This document shows, in pieces, positions 25,672-34,490 of a DNA stretch of 64,000 bases. The stretch comes from Betaproteobacteria bacterium. Its GTDB lineage: Bacteria > Pseudomonadota > Gammaproteobacteria > Burkholderiales > Casimicrobiaceae. Location of the stretch: positions 1 to 64,000 of the forward strand of contig JACPUX010000070.1 in NCBI GenBank assembly GCA_016192065.1. Reading direction: 5' to 3'. The translations under genes were made by a program, and so were the position numbers. Positions within the stretch are counted from its first letter, which is position 1. Each line of letters starts with the position of its first letter. The notes under the pieces are model-generated. The model made no database searches and was not told where the DNA came from. It saw only the letters and a program-made list of their open reading frames with translations.

Positions 25672-25803
25672 CGGCTCGCAGTTTCGCTCCACGCTTCCTC
25701 CCCACACTCGGTCACCCTCATGCAGTTGCGCTTCGCTTCGTTCGCTGTGATCAACTTACGGTGGGACTTGCATCCACAAGAGTGCGCCCGTCCCGGGCGC
25801 ACG

Positions 25804-25829
25804 AAAAAAAACCCCGCCGCAGCGGGGTT
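25804..25829 (-). terminator. Rho-independent terminator of the cytochrome operon
   Basis: AACCCCGC and GCGGGGTT (25810-25829) form a perfect 8-base stem. On the minus strand it is followed by an eight-base T-run (25804-25811, partly in the stem). It lies 24 bases after the fccB stop. Confidence 0.92.
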
Positions 25830-25852
25830 GGTGGAATGACTGGTCTCCGGCA

Positions 25853-27124
25853 TCAGCTCGACATTTCGACCAGGATGTTCTTGATCCAGCTTTGCGCATA
25901 CAGAGCTTCCACTTCCGACAGGTCAGGCGACACCGCGACCGTGCCGGCAACCGCCTCGATGGTGCCCTTGTCCTTGTTGGCCTTGTACACGCCGGTCACG
26001 CTGACCGCTTCCTTGGCGGAGAGAAAACTGTAGCAGGTGTTGATCGCGGAAAGATCGGTGACTTCCCGGCCGACGAGCAGCGCCACCACATTCATGGCGC
26101 AGGCTTTGGCCTGGGAGTTGGCGGAATAGCCCGACTTGGGCATGGCTCCGGCAATGCAGGCGTCGCCAATGACGTGAATGTCCTTCTGCACCGTGGACTC
26201 GAAGGTCGTCGGATTGACCGGGCACCAGCGCTTGTCGGGCCCAACCAGACCCGCGGCGTGGGCGATCGCGCCGGCTTTTTGGGGCGGAATGAGGTTGATG
26301 ACGGCACCCTTGACCTCTTCGAGTCCCTCGACCAGCACCGCCATGCCCTTGGCGTTCATTTCGGTGACACGCTTGGCCGGACGGTACTCAATGATGCCCT
26401 CGTAGTGCTTCTTCCAGCCCTTGAGGAAAAGGCCCTTCTTGGAAACGATATCCGGGTTGGCATCGAGCACGATGACCTTGGAGCCCGGCTTGTGCTGCTT
26501 GAGGAACATGGCGATCATGCTGGCCCGCTCGTAAGGTCCGGGGGGGCAGCGGAAGGGCGTAAGCGGAATGCTGATCAGGACATTGCCGCCCGGCTTCATC
26601 GCTTCGAGTTGCTGGCGCAGGCGCAGCGTCTGTGGGCCTGCCTTCCATGCATGAGGCATGGCGGTTTCGTCGTAGCCCTTGATTTCGTCGGTGCGAAAAT
26701 CGATGCCCGGAGCGATGATCAAGCGGTTGTACGGGAACACGCCCTTGCTGGTGCTCACCGTATGATTGGCCGCGTCGACACCGGTCACTTCGGCCTGTAC
26801 GAACTTGATCCCGTGATTGGCCGCGAGCTTTCCATACTTGATGGTCAGCGAGGACAAGTCGGGCAAGATGCCACCAAGGTAAAGGTTAGAGAAGGGACAG
26901 GAGATGAAGTGATCGTTGCGTTCAATCAGAGTCACCTCCAGCGATGGGTCCATCATGCGAAGGTATTTCGCGGCGACCGTGCCACCGTAGCCACCACCGA
27001 CCACCACCACCTTCTTGCCGGCACCCGCCGCACCCGGAGTCGAGGCGCATCCGGCCAGGCCTAGCGTCGCCGCGCCGGCGCTCGCGCCAAAGAGCTTGAG
27101 GAAATTTCTGCGTTCCATTTTCAT
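25853..27124 (-). CDS. fccB: Flavocytochrome c sulfide dehydrogenase, flavoprotein subunit
   Basis: This 423-residue FAD protein belongs to the FccB/SoxF group, which oxidises sulfide in the periplasm and passes electrons to a c-type cytochrome. A twin-arginine signal ERRNFLKLFGASAG opens the protein and leads to LAGC (Cys26), which also fits a lipobox. The FAD-binding loop is VVVGGGYGG (41-49). Cys193 (FRCPPG) and Cys364 (INTCYSF) match the redox cysteine pair of FccB, and IGDACIAGAMPKSGYSANSQ is a second FAD motif. It follows fccA by 15 bases and ends at a strong terminator. Sulfide as substrate is inferred from family. Confidence 0.9.
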   Translation of the reverse strand: MKMERRNFLKLFGASAGAATLGLAGCASTPGAAGAGKKVVVVGGGYGGTVAAKYLRMMDPSLEVTLIERNDHFISCPFSNLYLGGILPDLSSLTIKYGKLAANHGIKFVQAEVTGVDAANHTVSTSKGVFPYNRLIIAPGIDFRTDEIKGYDETAMPHAWKAGPQTLRLRQQLEAMKPGGNVLISIPLTPFRCPPGPYERASMIAMFLKQHKPGSKVIVLDANPDIVSKKGLFLKGWKKHYEGIIEYRPAKRVTEMNAKGMAVLVEGLEEVKGAVINLIPPQKAGAIAHAAGLVGPDKRWCPVNPTTFESTVQKDIHVIGDACIAGAMPKSGYSANSQAKACAMNVVALLVGREVTDLSAINTCYSFLSAKEAVSVTGVYKANKDKGTIEAVAGTVAVSPDLSEVEALYAQSWIKNILVEMSS

Positions 27125-27139
27125 TTGTGAGTCTCCCGG

Positions 27140-27721
27140 CTATTTCTGGCTGGCGTAGAAGTGCAGTAGCGCGTCGAGATCCGCCTTGGACATAGGCTTG
27201 ACCTTCTCGGCCATCTTCTCGGGCATCTTGCGCGCGCCGGAGAGGTACATGTCCATTTGGATGCTCAGGTAGGGCAGCCACTGGCTGGCCATGACCGGCG
27301 TGTCGTCCTTGCCGTCCTTGCCTTCGTCGAGGTGGCAGCGCGAGCAATTAGCATCCTGCAGTTCGGCGCCTCGTTTCACCTTGGCGGCGTCAACCGGCTG
27401 CGTCGTGGCATGGAACTTCTGCTTGGAGAAGAACTCGCCCATGGCGGCGAAATCTGCGTCGGTGTAGCCTTTGGCCAAGCGCCCCATGACCGTGGACGGG
27501 CGCTCGCCGCTCTTGAATTTCTTCATCGCATCGACGATCGCGACCTTGGACTGGCTCGCCAGACTGGGCATGCTCGGTCCGGCGCTGCCGCCATTAGTGC
27601 CATGACAGCCGGCGCAGGCATTCGAAAGCATGGCCGCGGTCGGCGGCGCGGCATCGACGGTGGTCGATAGCGCCAAGACACTCGCCGCGAGTGTCCAGAT
27701 ACTCCAATTACTATTTCGCAT
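27140..27721 (-). CDS. fccA: Diheme c-type cytochrome (FccA/c4-like)
   Basis: A 193-residue secreted cytochrome. A Sec signal peptide ends near ALSTTVDA (residues 17-24), followed by two heme attachment motifs, CAGCH (36-40) and CSRCH (126-130), one in each half, as in cytochrome c4 and the FccA subunit. It should take electrons from the FAD subunit encoded next and pass them on in the periplasm. ATG at 27721 follows the strong ribosome site AAGGAGGAAGG. It lies 29 bases after the EB_dh-like gene. Confidence 0.88.
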   Translation of the reverse strand: MRNSNWSIWTLAASVLALSTTVDAAPPTAAMLSNACAGCHGTNGGSAGPSMPSLASQSKVAIVDAMKKFKSGERPSTVMGRLAKGYTDADFAAMGEFFSKQKFHATTQPVDAAKVKRGAELQDANCSRCHLDEGKDGKDDTPVMASQWLPYLSIQMDMYLSGARKMPEKMAEKVKPMSKADLDALLHFYASQK

Positions 27722-27750
27722 TTCCTTCCTCCTTGGTGGGAAACTGCCGA

Positions 27751-28659
27751 TTACTGCTTCACTACGTTGTAGTAGTTCTTGACGCCCTCCACGGCCCTGT
27801 CCAGACCGAACTGGTAGCCCAGGGAAACATAATGGAACCGGGCCTCGGTATGGTCCTCGTGAATCGCAAAACCGAAATTGTAGACCTTGCCGGCGACAAT
27901 GGCATGGTCCCCGCCGCCGCCCCCAGCGAGTTTTCGGGTGAAAACGACCACCCATTTGTTGCCTTCCTTGAGACCGTCGGCCTTGATCAGTCCCTTGCCG
28001 CCCTCGGCCACGCGCTGGTCGGCGACGTGGCCGTCAAAGGGCTTCTTCTCGCCGCTGCGGAACTGGATTAGATCATAGAACCGGCCGGCGCCCAGATCGC
28101 CGCCCTTGATGTGCTTGGTGCGCTTGTCGTCCTTGGGGCTTTTCATGGTGCGCAAATCGTCGTGGCAGGTCGCCCAGCAGCCATTGAGTTCCGCACCCTC
28201 GACCGTGCCTCCGCCATCGAAGAGCATGGTCAGCTTCATTTCGTTCTTCTTGTCCATTTTCGTGTCGCCGACCTTGGGCGGCACCCACTCGAAACGGAAA
28301 TAGATGTTCTCCCCGTCATGCGCGGCTTGGAAGCCGACCGGCAGCCAGCCGACCTTGCCGGCGATGGGCTTGGGTTCAAGCACGCTCCTGGAGCTGCCGA
28401 CCGCTTTGGCGGCGACGATCTTGTCACCGATTTCGTTGGCATCACCCTCGTGGCACTTGGCGCAAGTGCGCTTCTTTTCCACGATATCAGGCACCGCCGA
28501 ATGGTCGGGCTTGTTCATCACCCATTCCAGGCTCGCCTGGCCCGGATAGAAAACCTTGATCTTGCGCGCCGGCACCTTGCTCCAGTCGGGGGCCGCAACC
28601 ACCCCGGCCGCGCCCAGCATCAGCATCATCGAGACACCCGCCATCCACACCCTCTTCAT
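27751..28659 (-). CDS. Periplasmic c-type cytochrome with ethylbenzene-dehydrogenase-like heme domain
   Basis: This 302-residue protein has a Sec signal (MKRVWMAGVSMMLMLGAAGV, cleavage near VVAA), a heme motif CAKCH (66-70) and an unusual CWATCH (161-166) with three residues between the cysteines. The downstream part (GENIYFRFEWVPPK, MKLTMLFDGG, FNFGFAIHEDHTEARFHYVS in pieces) fits the EB_dh/cytochrome c-552-like heme-binding fold of DMSO-reductase-family gamma subunits. No molybdenum subunit is nearby. Placed between a NapC-like protein and FccAB, it probably relays electrons. The direction of flow is not shown by the sequence. Confidence 0.8.
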   Translation of the reverse strand: MKRVWMAGVSMMLMLGAAGVVAAPDWSKVPARKIKVFYPGQASLEWVMNKPDHSAVPDIVEKKRTCAKCHEGDANEIGDKIVAAKAVGSSRSVLEPKPIAGKVGWLPVGFQAAHDGENIYFRFEWVPPKVGDTKMDKKNEMKLTMLFDGGGTVEGAELNGCWATCHDDLRTMKSPKDDKRTKHIKGGDLGAGRFYDLIQFRSGEKKPFDGHVADQRVAEGGKGLIKADGLKEGNKWVVVFTRKLAGGGGGDHAIVAGKVYNFGFAIHEDHTEARFHYVSLGYQFGLDRAVEGVKNYYNVVKQ

Positions 28660-28793
28660 CACGCCGCTCCTGATCCAAGTCCAAACCAAGAAAACTATCT
28701 CCCAACCCGGTGCGCTCCCTGATTGGCCCAGCAACGCCCGGACATCAGAGGTTCCGCGATCACATCTAGTCTAGCCATATGCAGTCAGCCCGC

Positions 28794-29426
28794 TTACTTC
28801 GCGGCACCTTGTTCGGTCTCCAATTGCTGGTGTATGGGCTTATGCACGATGCCCTTATGGCATTCGATGCAGGTCTTGCCGTCTTCGATGGCGCCCTCGT
28901 GCTTGACCACCGACCGGTCCTTTTGCTTGTCCGGGTCCATGGTCTTGAATTCGTGGCAATTGCGACACTCCTTGGAGTCGCGGTCTTTCATGCGCTCCCA
29001 GACCCGTTTGGCCATGGTCAGGCGATGGGCCTCGAACTTCTCGGGGGTGTCGATAATACCGGTGATCTTGCCCACCACATCGCGGGCCGCCATCAGCTTT
29101 TGTAGGGACTTGAACAGGTAATCGGTGGGGGTCTTGCTGCTGGCCACGTGGCAATCAGCGCAATGAACTGTGGTGCCACTGCGGTTCTTGTAATGGACGG
29201 TTTTCTTGAATTCCTCGTAGGGAATGGTCATCTCGTGGCAGGAAACGCAGAAATCAGCGCGGTTGGTCCATTCCATCGCGGTATTGAGTCCGCCCCAGAG
29301 GATGACACCCAGCACGATGCCCAAGAACAGGCCCGTGCGCTTGAATCCCGCACGGCGCGCTGGCGGGCCGTTCCCGTCCGACGCGCCGGGTTTCGGCGGT
29401 TGATCGTTGTGACTTTCCTCGGCCAT
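28794..29426 (-). CDS. NapC/NirT-type membrane tetraheme cytochrome
   Basis: A 210-residue protein with one N-terminal membrane anchor (GLFLGIVLGVILWGGL, about residues 32-47) and four heme motifs: CVSCH (60-64), CADCH (89-93), CRNCH (154-158) and CIECH (186-190). The block VHYKNRSGTTVHCADCH is typical of NapC/NirT/CymA. Such proteins exchange electrons between the quinone pool and periplasmic cytochromes. The start at 29426 removes an upstream extension that lacks the family pattern. The N-terminal cytoplasmic tail is rich in Pro, Gly and charged residues. It is the first gene of the operon, 134 bases before the EB_dh-like gene. Confidence 0.9.
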   Translation of the reverse strand: MAEESHNDQPPKPGASDGNGPPARRAGFKRTGLFLGIVLGVILWGGLNTAMEWTNRADFCVSCHEMTIPYEEFKKTVHYKNRSGTTVHCADCHVASSKTPTDYLFKSLQKLMAARDVVGKITGIIDTPEKFEAHRLTMAKRVWERMKDRDSKECRNCHEFKTMDPDKQKDRSVVKHEGAIEDGKTCIECHKGIVHKPIHQQLETEQGAAK

Positions 29427-29796
29427 CGCCACATCCCCCAGGAACCCGGATACACCCTCGGAGCCCCGCCGCATATCGCGCCGACCAGCCCCAAAAGACC
29501 AAAAAAAGATTACCGACAGGGCCTCCCCCGAACAACAGCCCATTGGGAGTATATGGGCTTTCTAAATGGGGGATATGGCCTGCCCGCGAGGGCTAGTTTC
29601 GGTGGCGCAGGAAAATTCCACAGCAGCCCCAAAAGCAGGAGCCACGCGTCGAATTCGTGGGCAATGGGGCGAGGGAAGGCGCTGGGGAATCGCTACCCAA
29701 GGCCGTCGGGTTGGCGAAGGCCGGTGCCCAGTTCGTTTAACTTCCCGGATACCAGCGTCTGCCGGAATGACAAACCCTGCTCTGATCCGCGCTTCC
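29427..29796. other. Intergenic region upstream of the NapC operon and downstream of clpA
   Basis: No gene is visible. It contains the inverted repeat at 29538-29558 and a degenerate copy of the dispersed hairpin repeat near 29744-29769 (GCCGGAATGAC end). No good terminator for clpA was seen here. Confidence 0.5.
29538..29558. promoter_or_regulatory. Inverted repeat GCCCAT-N9-ATGGGC, candidate operator
   Basis: Six-base arms at 29538-29543 and 29553-29558 are perfect complements with a nine-base centre that reads CATATACT on the minus strand, a possible -10 element. It lies about 112 bases upstream of the first cytochrome gene. The regulator is unknown. Confidence 0.35.
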
Positions 29797-32064
29797 CTAG
29801 CCGGCGACCGCTTCCGGCTCGATGTGATCGGCGAAGTCGAGCTTGATCTTGCCCGCCTCGTCGATGTCGATCGCCACTTTGCCGCCGCTCACCAGTCGGC
29901 CAAACAGCAGTTCTTCGGCCAGGGCGCGGCGAATCGTGTCCTGGATGAGCCGCGCCATGGGCCGGGCCCCCATCTGGGGATCGAAGCCGTGCTTGGCGAG
30001 GTACTCGCGCAGGGCCGGGGTGAAGCTCACCTCGACCTTCCGTTCCTGAAGCTGGTTTTCCAGCTCGATGAGGAATTTTTCCACCACCTTGAGGATGACC
30101 TCGTGGTCCAGCGCCTTGAAGGAAATCATCGCGTCCAGACGGTTGCGGAATTCCGGCGTGAACAGGCGCTTGATTTCCACCATTTCGTCGCCCGCTTCGC
30201 GCGCCGCCGTAAAACCAATGCTGGACTTGGAAAGGGTCTCGGCGCCCGCGTTGGTGGTCATGATGATCATGACATTGCGGAAATCGGCCTTGCGCCCATT
30301 GTTGTCGGTGAGCGTGCCGTGATCCATCACTTGCAGCAGGATATTGAAGATGTCCGGATGCGCTTTCTCGATTTCGTCAAGGAGCAGCACCGAATAGGGA
30401 TGCTTGGTGACGCCTTCGGTCAACTGCCCGCCCTGGTCGAAACCGACGTAGCCGGGAGGAGCGCCGATCAGGCGCGAGACCGCATGGCGTTCCATGTACT
30501 CGGACATGTCGAAGCGCAGCAGCTCGATGCCGAGGCAATAAGCAAGCTGACGGGCGACTTCGGTCTTGCCGACACCGGTCGGGCCGGAGAACAGGAAGCA
30601 GCCGATCGGCTTCCTGGGGTTCCCCAGGCCGCTCCTGGCCATGCGTATCGAGGCCACCAGGGCGTCGATGGCGGCATCCTGTCCGAAGACCGTGGCCTTG
30701 AGGTCGCGATCCAGGGTCCGCAAGGCGTTGCGGTCATCGGAGTTGACGTTCTTCGCTGGTATGCGCGCGATCTTGGCGACGATTTCCTCGATGTCGCCTT
30801 TGCCGATCATTTTCTTTTGCCGGGACTTGGGCAGAATCTTCTGCGCCGCTCCGGCCTCGTCGATGACGTCGATGGCCTTGTCCGGCAGGTGGCGGTCGTT
30901 GATGAAGCGCGCCAACAGTTCGGCCGCCGAGGTGAGCGCCGCAGGTGTGTATTTCACCCCATGATGCTCTTCGAAGCGGCTCTTCAACCCGCGCAGAATT
31001 TCCACGGTCTCGGCCACCGAGGGTTCGGGCACGTCGATCTTCTGGAAGCGCCGGGAAAGCGCGTGGTCCTTCTCGAAGATTTGCCGGTACTCGCCATAGG
31101 TGGTCGCACCGATGCACTTCAACTGCCCAGTGGACAGCGCCGGCTTCAGAAGATTGGAGGCATCCAGCGTCCCGCCGGAAGCCGCGCCCGCGCCGATGAT
31201 GGTGTGGATCTCATCGATGAACAGAATGCTCTGCGGGTTCTCCTGCAATTGCTTCAGGACCGCCTTGAGCCGCTGCTCGAAATCGCCGCGGTACTTGGTG
31301 CCCGCCAGCAGCGCGCCCATGTCGAGGGCGTACACCGTGCATTCGCGCAAAAGATCGGGGACCGTGGCCTCGTTGATGCGCCTTGCCAGCCCCTCGGCGA
31401 TGGCGGTCTTGCCGACCCCTGCCTCGCCCACCAGCAACGGGTTGTTCTTGCGCCGGCGGCACAGCACCTGCACCACGCGCTCCAGTTCGTGCGCCCGGCC
31501 GATCAACGGATCAATGCGTCCGGCCCGCGCCTGCTGGTTCAGATTGACGGTGTAGTGATCCAGGGCTCCGCCAGCGGCGTTCTCGCCCTCGGCTTCGGCG
31601 GTGGCTTCCGGCTTATCCGGCTTGGGCTGGGGGGTCTTGCTGATGCCGTGGGAAATGAAATTGACCACATCGAGGCGGGTGACGCCGCGCTGGTTAAGAA
31701 AATAGACCGCGTGCGATTCCTTTTCGCCGAAAATCGCCACCAGCACATTGGCGCCGGTGACTTCCTTCTTGCCAGAGGACTGCACGTGCAGCATGGCCCG
31801 CTGAATCACCCGCTGAAAGCCCTGTGTGGGTTGGGTGTCGGCCTCGGAATGGGCGGAAAGCCGGGGCGTGTGCTCGCTGATGAAATCGTTGAGAATGCCG
31901 CGCAACTCTTCGAGGTCCACGCCGCAGGAGCGCAACACTTCGGCCGCGGACGGGTTGTCGAGCAGCGCCAGCAGCAGGTGTTCGACGGTAATGAACTCAT
32001 GCTGCTTCTGCCGCGCCTCGACAAAAGCCATGTGCAAGCTGACCTCAAGGTCCTGCGCAATCAT
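29797..32064 (-). CDS. clpA: ATP-dependent Clp protease ATP-binding subunit ClpA
   Basis: This 755-residue AAA+ unfoldase feeds proteins to ClpP. The N-domain starts [20 protein letters not shown], where ClpS binds. The first AAA domain has Walker [16 protein letters not shown], and the second has [15 protein letters not shown] and [16 protein letters not shown] linker rich in Pro and Ala ([19 protein letters not shown]) separates the N-domain from the first AAA module. The gene follows clpS by 42 bases in the same direction, the standard arrangement. clpP is not in the window. Confidence 0.96.
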   Translation of the reverse strand: MIAQDLEVSLHMAFVEARQKQHEFITVEHLLLALLDNPSAAEVLRSCGVDLEELRGILNDFISEHTPRLSAHSEADTQPTQGFQRVIQRAMLHVQSSGKKEVTGANVLVAIFGEKESHAVYFLNQRGVTRLDVVNFISHGISKTPQPKPDKPEATAEAEGENAAGGALDHYTVNLNQQARAGRIDPLIGRAHELERVVQVLCRRRKNNPLLVGEAGVGKTAIAEGLARRINEATVPDLLRECTVYALDMGALLAGTKYRGDFEQRLKAVLKQLQENPQSILFIDEIHTIIGAGAASGGTLDASNLLKPALSTGQLKCIGATTYGEYRQIFEKDHALSRRFQKIDVPEPSVAETVEILRGLKSRFEEHHGVKYTPAALTSAAELLARFINDRHLPDKAIDVIDEAGAAQKILPKSRQKKMIGKGDIEEIVAKIARIPAKNVNSDDRNALRTLDRDLKATVFGQDAAIDALVASIRMARSGLGNPRKPIGCFLFSGPTGVGKTEVARQLAYCLGIELLRFDMSEYMERHAVSRLIGAPPGYVGFDQGGQLTEGVTKHPYSVLLLDEIEKAHPDIFNILLQVMDHGTLTDNNGRKADFRNVMIIMTTNAGAETLSKSSIGFTAAREAGDEMVEIKRLFTPEFRNRLDAMISFKALDHEVILKVVEKFLIELENQLQERKVEVSFTPALREYLAKHGFDPQMGARPMARLIQDTIRRALAEELLFGRLVSGGKVAIDIDEAGKIKLDFADHIEPEAVAG

Positions 32065-32106
32065 GATCTACCGCCTTTCTGAGCTGCCTTGGCCAAAACC
32101 GCCATG

Positions 32107-32415
32107 TCATGCCTCTTCCATGGTGCACTGCAAGGGATGCTGATGCTGCCGCGCCAGATCGACCACCTGATCGACCTTCGCGGTCGCCACATCGCGGGTG
32201 AAGGTGCCGCATTCCCCCACGCCTTCACGGTGAACCCTCAGCATCACGGTGGTGGCGCGCTCGCGGTTCATCGCGAAGATAGTTTGCAACACCACCACCA
32301 CGAAATCCATCGGGGTGAAATCATCGTTCAACAACAACACCTTGTATAGCGGGGGGGACTTAAGGCGTTCCTTCTTCGCCTCCAGAACTCCGCCTTCCTG
32401 AACCCGTGTTGCCAT
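32107..32415 (-). CDS. clpS: ClpS adaptor protein
   Basis: A 102-residue adaptor that delivers N-degron substrates to ClpA. The conserved core [20 protein letters not shown] and the later [20 protein letters not shown] are family signatures; the Asp-Asp of NDD and nearby Met line the N-end-rule pocket. ATG at 32415 (MATRVQEGG) was chosen because the extension to 32496 is unlike other family members. It lies directly upstream of clpA and is divergent from the cold-shock gene. Confidence 0.93.
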   Translation of the reverse strand: MATRVQEGGVLEAKKERLKSPPLYKVLLLNDDFTPMDFVVVVLQTIFAMNRERATTVMLRVHREGVGECGTFTRDVATAKVDQVVDLARQHQHPLQCTMEEA

Positions 32416-32664
32416 GATCGCCGATTTGCTGCCTGTATCCAACCACTCCGTATGTTTGATGATTACAACAAATTTATCAAGACCGATGATCGCCATCGCG
32501 TGGAAACTTGACGATTCTGAAGCCCTGGGCGTAAAAGGGAAACTGTTTGGCCTCAGTGTCTGTCTGCTGTGGCGGTTTGCCGTGGGTCTTCCCAGTTGCT
32601 GGCCGTAGGTAGTATGCGCTGTCCAAACAATATCTTTACCTCATCAGTGCAAAGGTCAGGGAAT

Positions 32665-32868
32665 ATGGCAACCGGAACAGTCAAATGGTTCAATGATGCC
32701 AAGGGCTTCGGCTTCATCACTCCCGATGATGGCGGCGAAGACCTCTTTGCTCATTTCTCGGCAATAACCATGAGTGGCTTTAAGACTTTGAAGGAAGGTC
32801 AGAAGGTCAACTTCGAAGTAACCCAGGGTCCGAAGGGAAAGCAGGCCTCGAACATCACCGGCGCCTGA
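32665..32868 (+). CDS. Cold-shock domain protein (CspA family)
   Basis: A 67-residue single-domain RNA/DNA-binding protein. RNP1 is KGFGFITP and RNP2 is DLFAHF, both intact. The start [17 protein letters not shown] is canonical, and AGGGA lies just ahead of the ATG. Such proteins melt RNA structure and act in cold shock or as general chaperones. The 249 bases between clpS and this gene leave room for a long regulatory 5' leader, but no clear promoter pair was identified. A strong bidirectional terminator follows. Confidence 0.95.
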   Translation: MATGTVKWFNDAKGFGFITPDDGGEDLFAHFSAITMSGFKTLKEGQKVNFEVTQGPKGKQASNITGA

Positions 32869-32904
32869 TTCAAGGATAACCGGTTTGGGCCCTGATCTAG
32901 GGCC

Positions 32905-32940
32905 AAAAAAAACCCGCTAAACAGCGGGTTTTCTTTTTTC
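32905..32940. terminator. Bidirectional terminator between the cold-shock gene and icd
   Basis: AACCCGCT (32911-32918) and AGCGGGTT (32923-32930) form a perfect stem with an AAAC loop. A run of A lies on the left and a T-rich run (TTCTTTTTTC) on the right, so it can stop transcription from both convergent genes. Confidence 0.92.
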
Positions 32941-33003
32941 TGAAGCGAGGCCGGCTGGCCTGAAGCCGGGCTCAAACCGGTCCTCGCCTTGCGAATCAGC
33001 GCG

Positions 33004-34257
33004 TTACATGCACTTCACGATCTGCTTGCCAAACGCCGAGCAGGAAACCTGCGTGGCACCTTCCAGAAGGCGGGCGAAGTCGTAGGTCACGACCTTGGAG
33101 AGGATGGCTTTTTCGATGCCGCTCACGATCAAGTCCGCAGCCTCGATCCAGCCCATGTGCCGCAGCATCATTTCGGCCGAGAGGATGAGCGAGCCGGGAT
33201 TGACGTAGTCCTTGCCGGCGTACTTCGGCGCGGTGCCATGGGTGGCTTCGAACATCGCCACGCTGTCCGAGAGATTGGCACCAGGGGCGATGCCGATGCC
33301 TCCGACCTGGGCGGCCAGGGCATCGGAAATGTAGTCACCATTGAGGTTCAAAGTGGCGATGACGTCGTACTCTTCCGGGCGCAGCAGGATCTGTTGCAGG
33401 AAGGCGTCGGCGATGGCGTCCTTGATGACGATGTCGCGGCCGGTCTTGGGGTTCTTGAATTTGCACCAAGGTCCGCCATCGAGCAGCTCAGCGCCGAACT
33501 CGTTCTGCGCCAGGGCATAACCCCAGTCGCGGAAGGCTCCTTCGGTGAACTTCATGATATTGCCCTTGTGCACGAAAGTCACCGACTTGCGATCGTTGTC
33601 GATGGCGTACTGGATGGCCTTGCGCACCAGGCGCTCGGTGCCGTCGCGCGAGACCGGCTTGATCCCGATACCCGAGGTCTGCGGAAAGCGGATCTTCTTG
33701 ACGCCCATGTCGTTGATCAGGAAATTGACCAGCTTCTTGGCGGCATCGCTCTCGGCGGACCATTCGATGCCGGCATAGATGTCTTCGGAGTTCTCGCGGA
33801 AGATCACCATGTCGGTCTTCTCCGGATTCTTCAATGGGCTGGGCACCCCCTTGAAGTAGCGCACCGGCCTGAGGCAGACGTAGAGATCGAGCTCCTGGCG
33901 CAGCGCCACGTTCAGCGAACGGATGCCACCGCCCACCGGGGTGGTAAGCGGCCCCTTGATCGAGACCACGTAATCCCTGAGGATGTCCAAGGTCTCTTGC
34001 GGCAACCAGACATCGTGACCATAGACCTTGGTGGATTTCTCGCCCGAGTAAATCTCCATCCAGTGGATCTTGCGCTTACCACCATAGGCCTTTTCGACCG
34101 CGGCATCGACCGTGGCGATCATCGCCGGAGTGATGTCCACGCCCGTGCCGTCCCCTTCGAGGTAGGGAATGATGGGATGATCCGGTACATTGAGCGAATA
34201 ATCGGCGTTGACGGTGATCTTGCTGCCCCCTGCGGGCACTTTGACATGTTGATACAT
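33004..34257 (-). CDS. icd: Isocitrate dehydrogenase, NADP-type
   Basis: This 417-residue TCA-cycle enzyme oxidises isocitrate to 2-oxoglutarate. The substrate loop [20 protein letters not shown] contains the serine that AceK phosphorylates in E. coli. [17 protein letters not shown] includes the Lys-Tyr pair linked to NADP preference. ATG at 34257 follows AAGGAG. Icd and AceA compete for isocitrate, so their presence in one window marks the TCA/glyoxylate branch point, though they are transcribed separately. No aceK gene is present in the window. Confidence 0.96.
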   Translation of the reverse strand: MYQHVKVPAGGSKITVNADYSLNVPDHPIIPYLEGDGTGVDITPAMIATVDAAVEKAYGGKRKIHWMEIYSGEKSTKVYGHDVWLPQETLDILRDYVVSIKGPLTTPVGGGIRSLNVALRQELDLYVCLRPVRYFKGVPSPLKNPEKTDMVIFRENSEDIYAGIEWSAESDAAKKLVNFLINDMGVKKIRFPQTSGIGIKPVSRDGTERLVRKAIQYAIDNDRKSVTFVHKGNIMKFTEGAFRDWGYALAQNEFGAELLDGGPWCKFKNPKTGRDIVIKDAIADAFLQQILLRPEEYDVIATLNLNGDYISDALAAQVGGIGIAPGANLSDSVAMFEATHGTAPKYAGKDYVNPGSLILSAEMMLRHMGWIEAADLIVSGIEKAILSKVVTYDFARLLEGATQVSCSAFGKQIVKCM

Positions 34258-34425
34258 TTTCTCGGAGTCTCCTTGCGGGAAAAGCGGCGGAACTCGCGCC
34301 CGGGCGGGCGGCTGGATGGCTGGCTACAAACCCTGCGATTATCGGCGATTTCGGGAAATATTTCCACGGGCGCGCGCCGCTGCGCCGCCGGCCTTGCTTG
34401 CTCCCGCGGTGCGCGGCGCGCGCTG

Positions 34426-34434
34426 TGCTATGAT
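34426..34434 (+). promoter_or_regulatory. Extended -10 element upstream of pcnB
   Basis: TGC followed by TATGAT is a good extended -10, 57 bases before the pcnB ATG. No matching -35 was found at the right distance, which extended -10 promoters tolerate. The rest of 34258-34425 is GC-rich without other obvious signals. Confidence 0.45.
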
Positions 34435-34490
34435 TCGCCGCTTTTACGCCGGCTTCCTTGCTTGAGGCCCCGCGGCTGGCACCGCCGAAC

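Noticed and set aside
32456..32480. FNR/CRP-like site (TTGAT ... ATCAA) between clpS and the cold-shock gene
   Set aside because: The arms are about 15 bases apart, not the four required for an FNR box.
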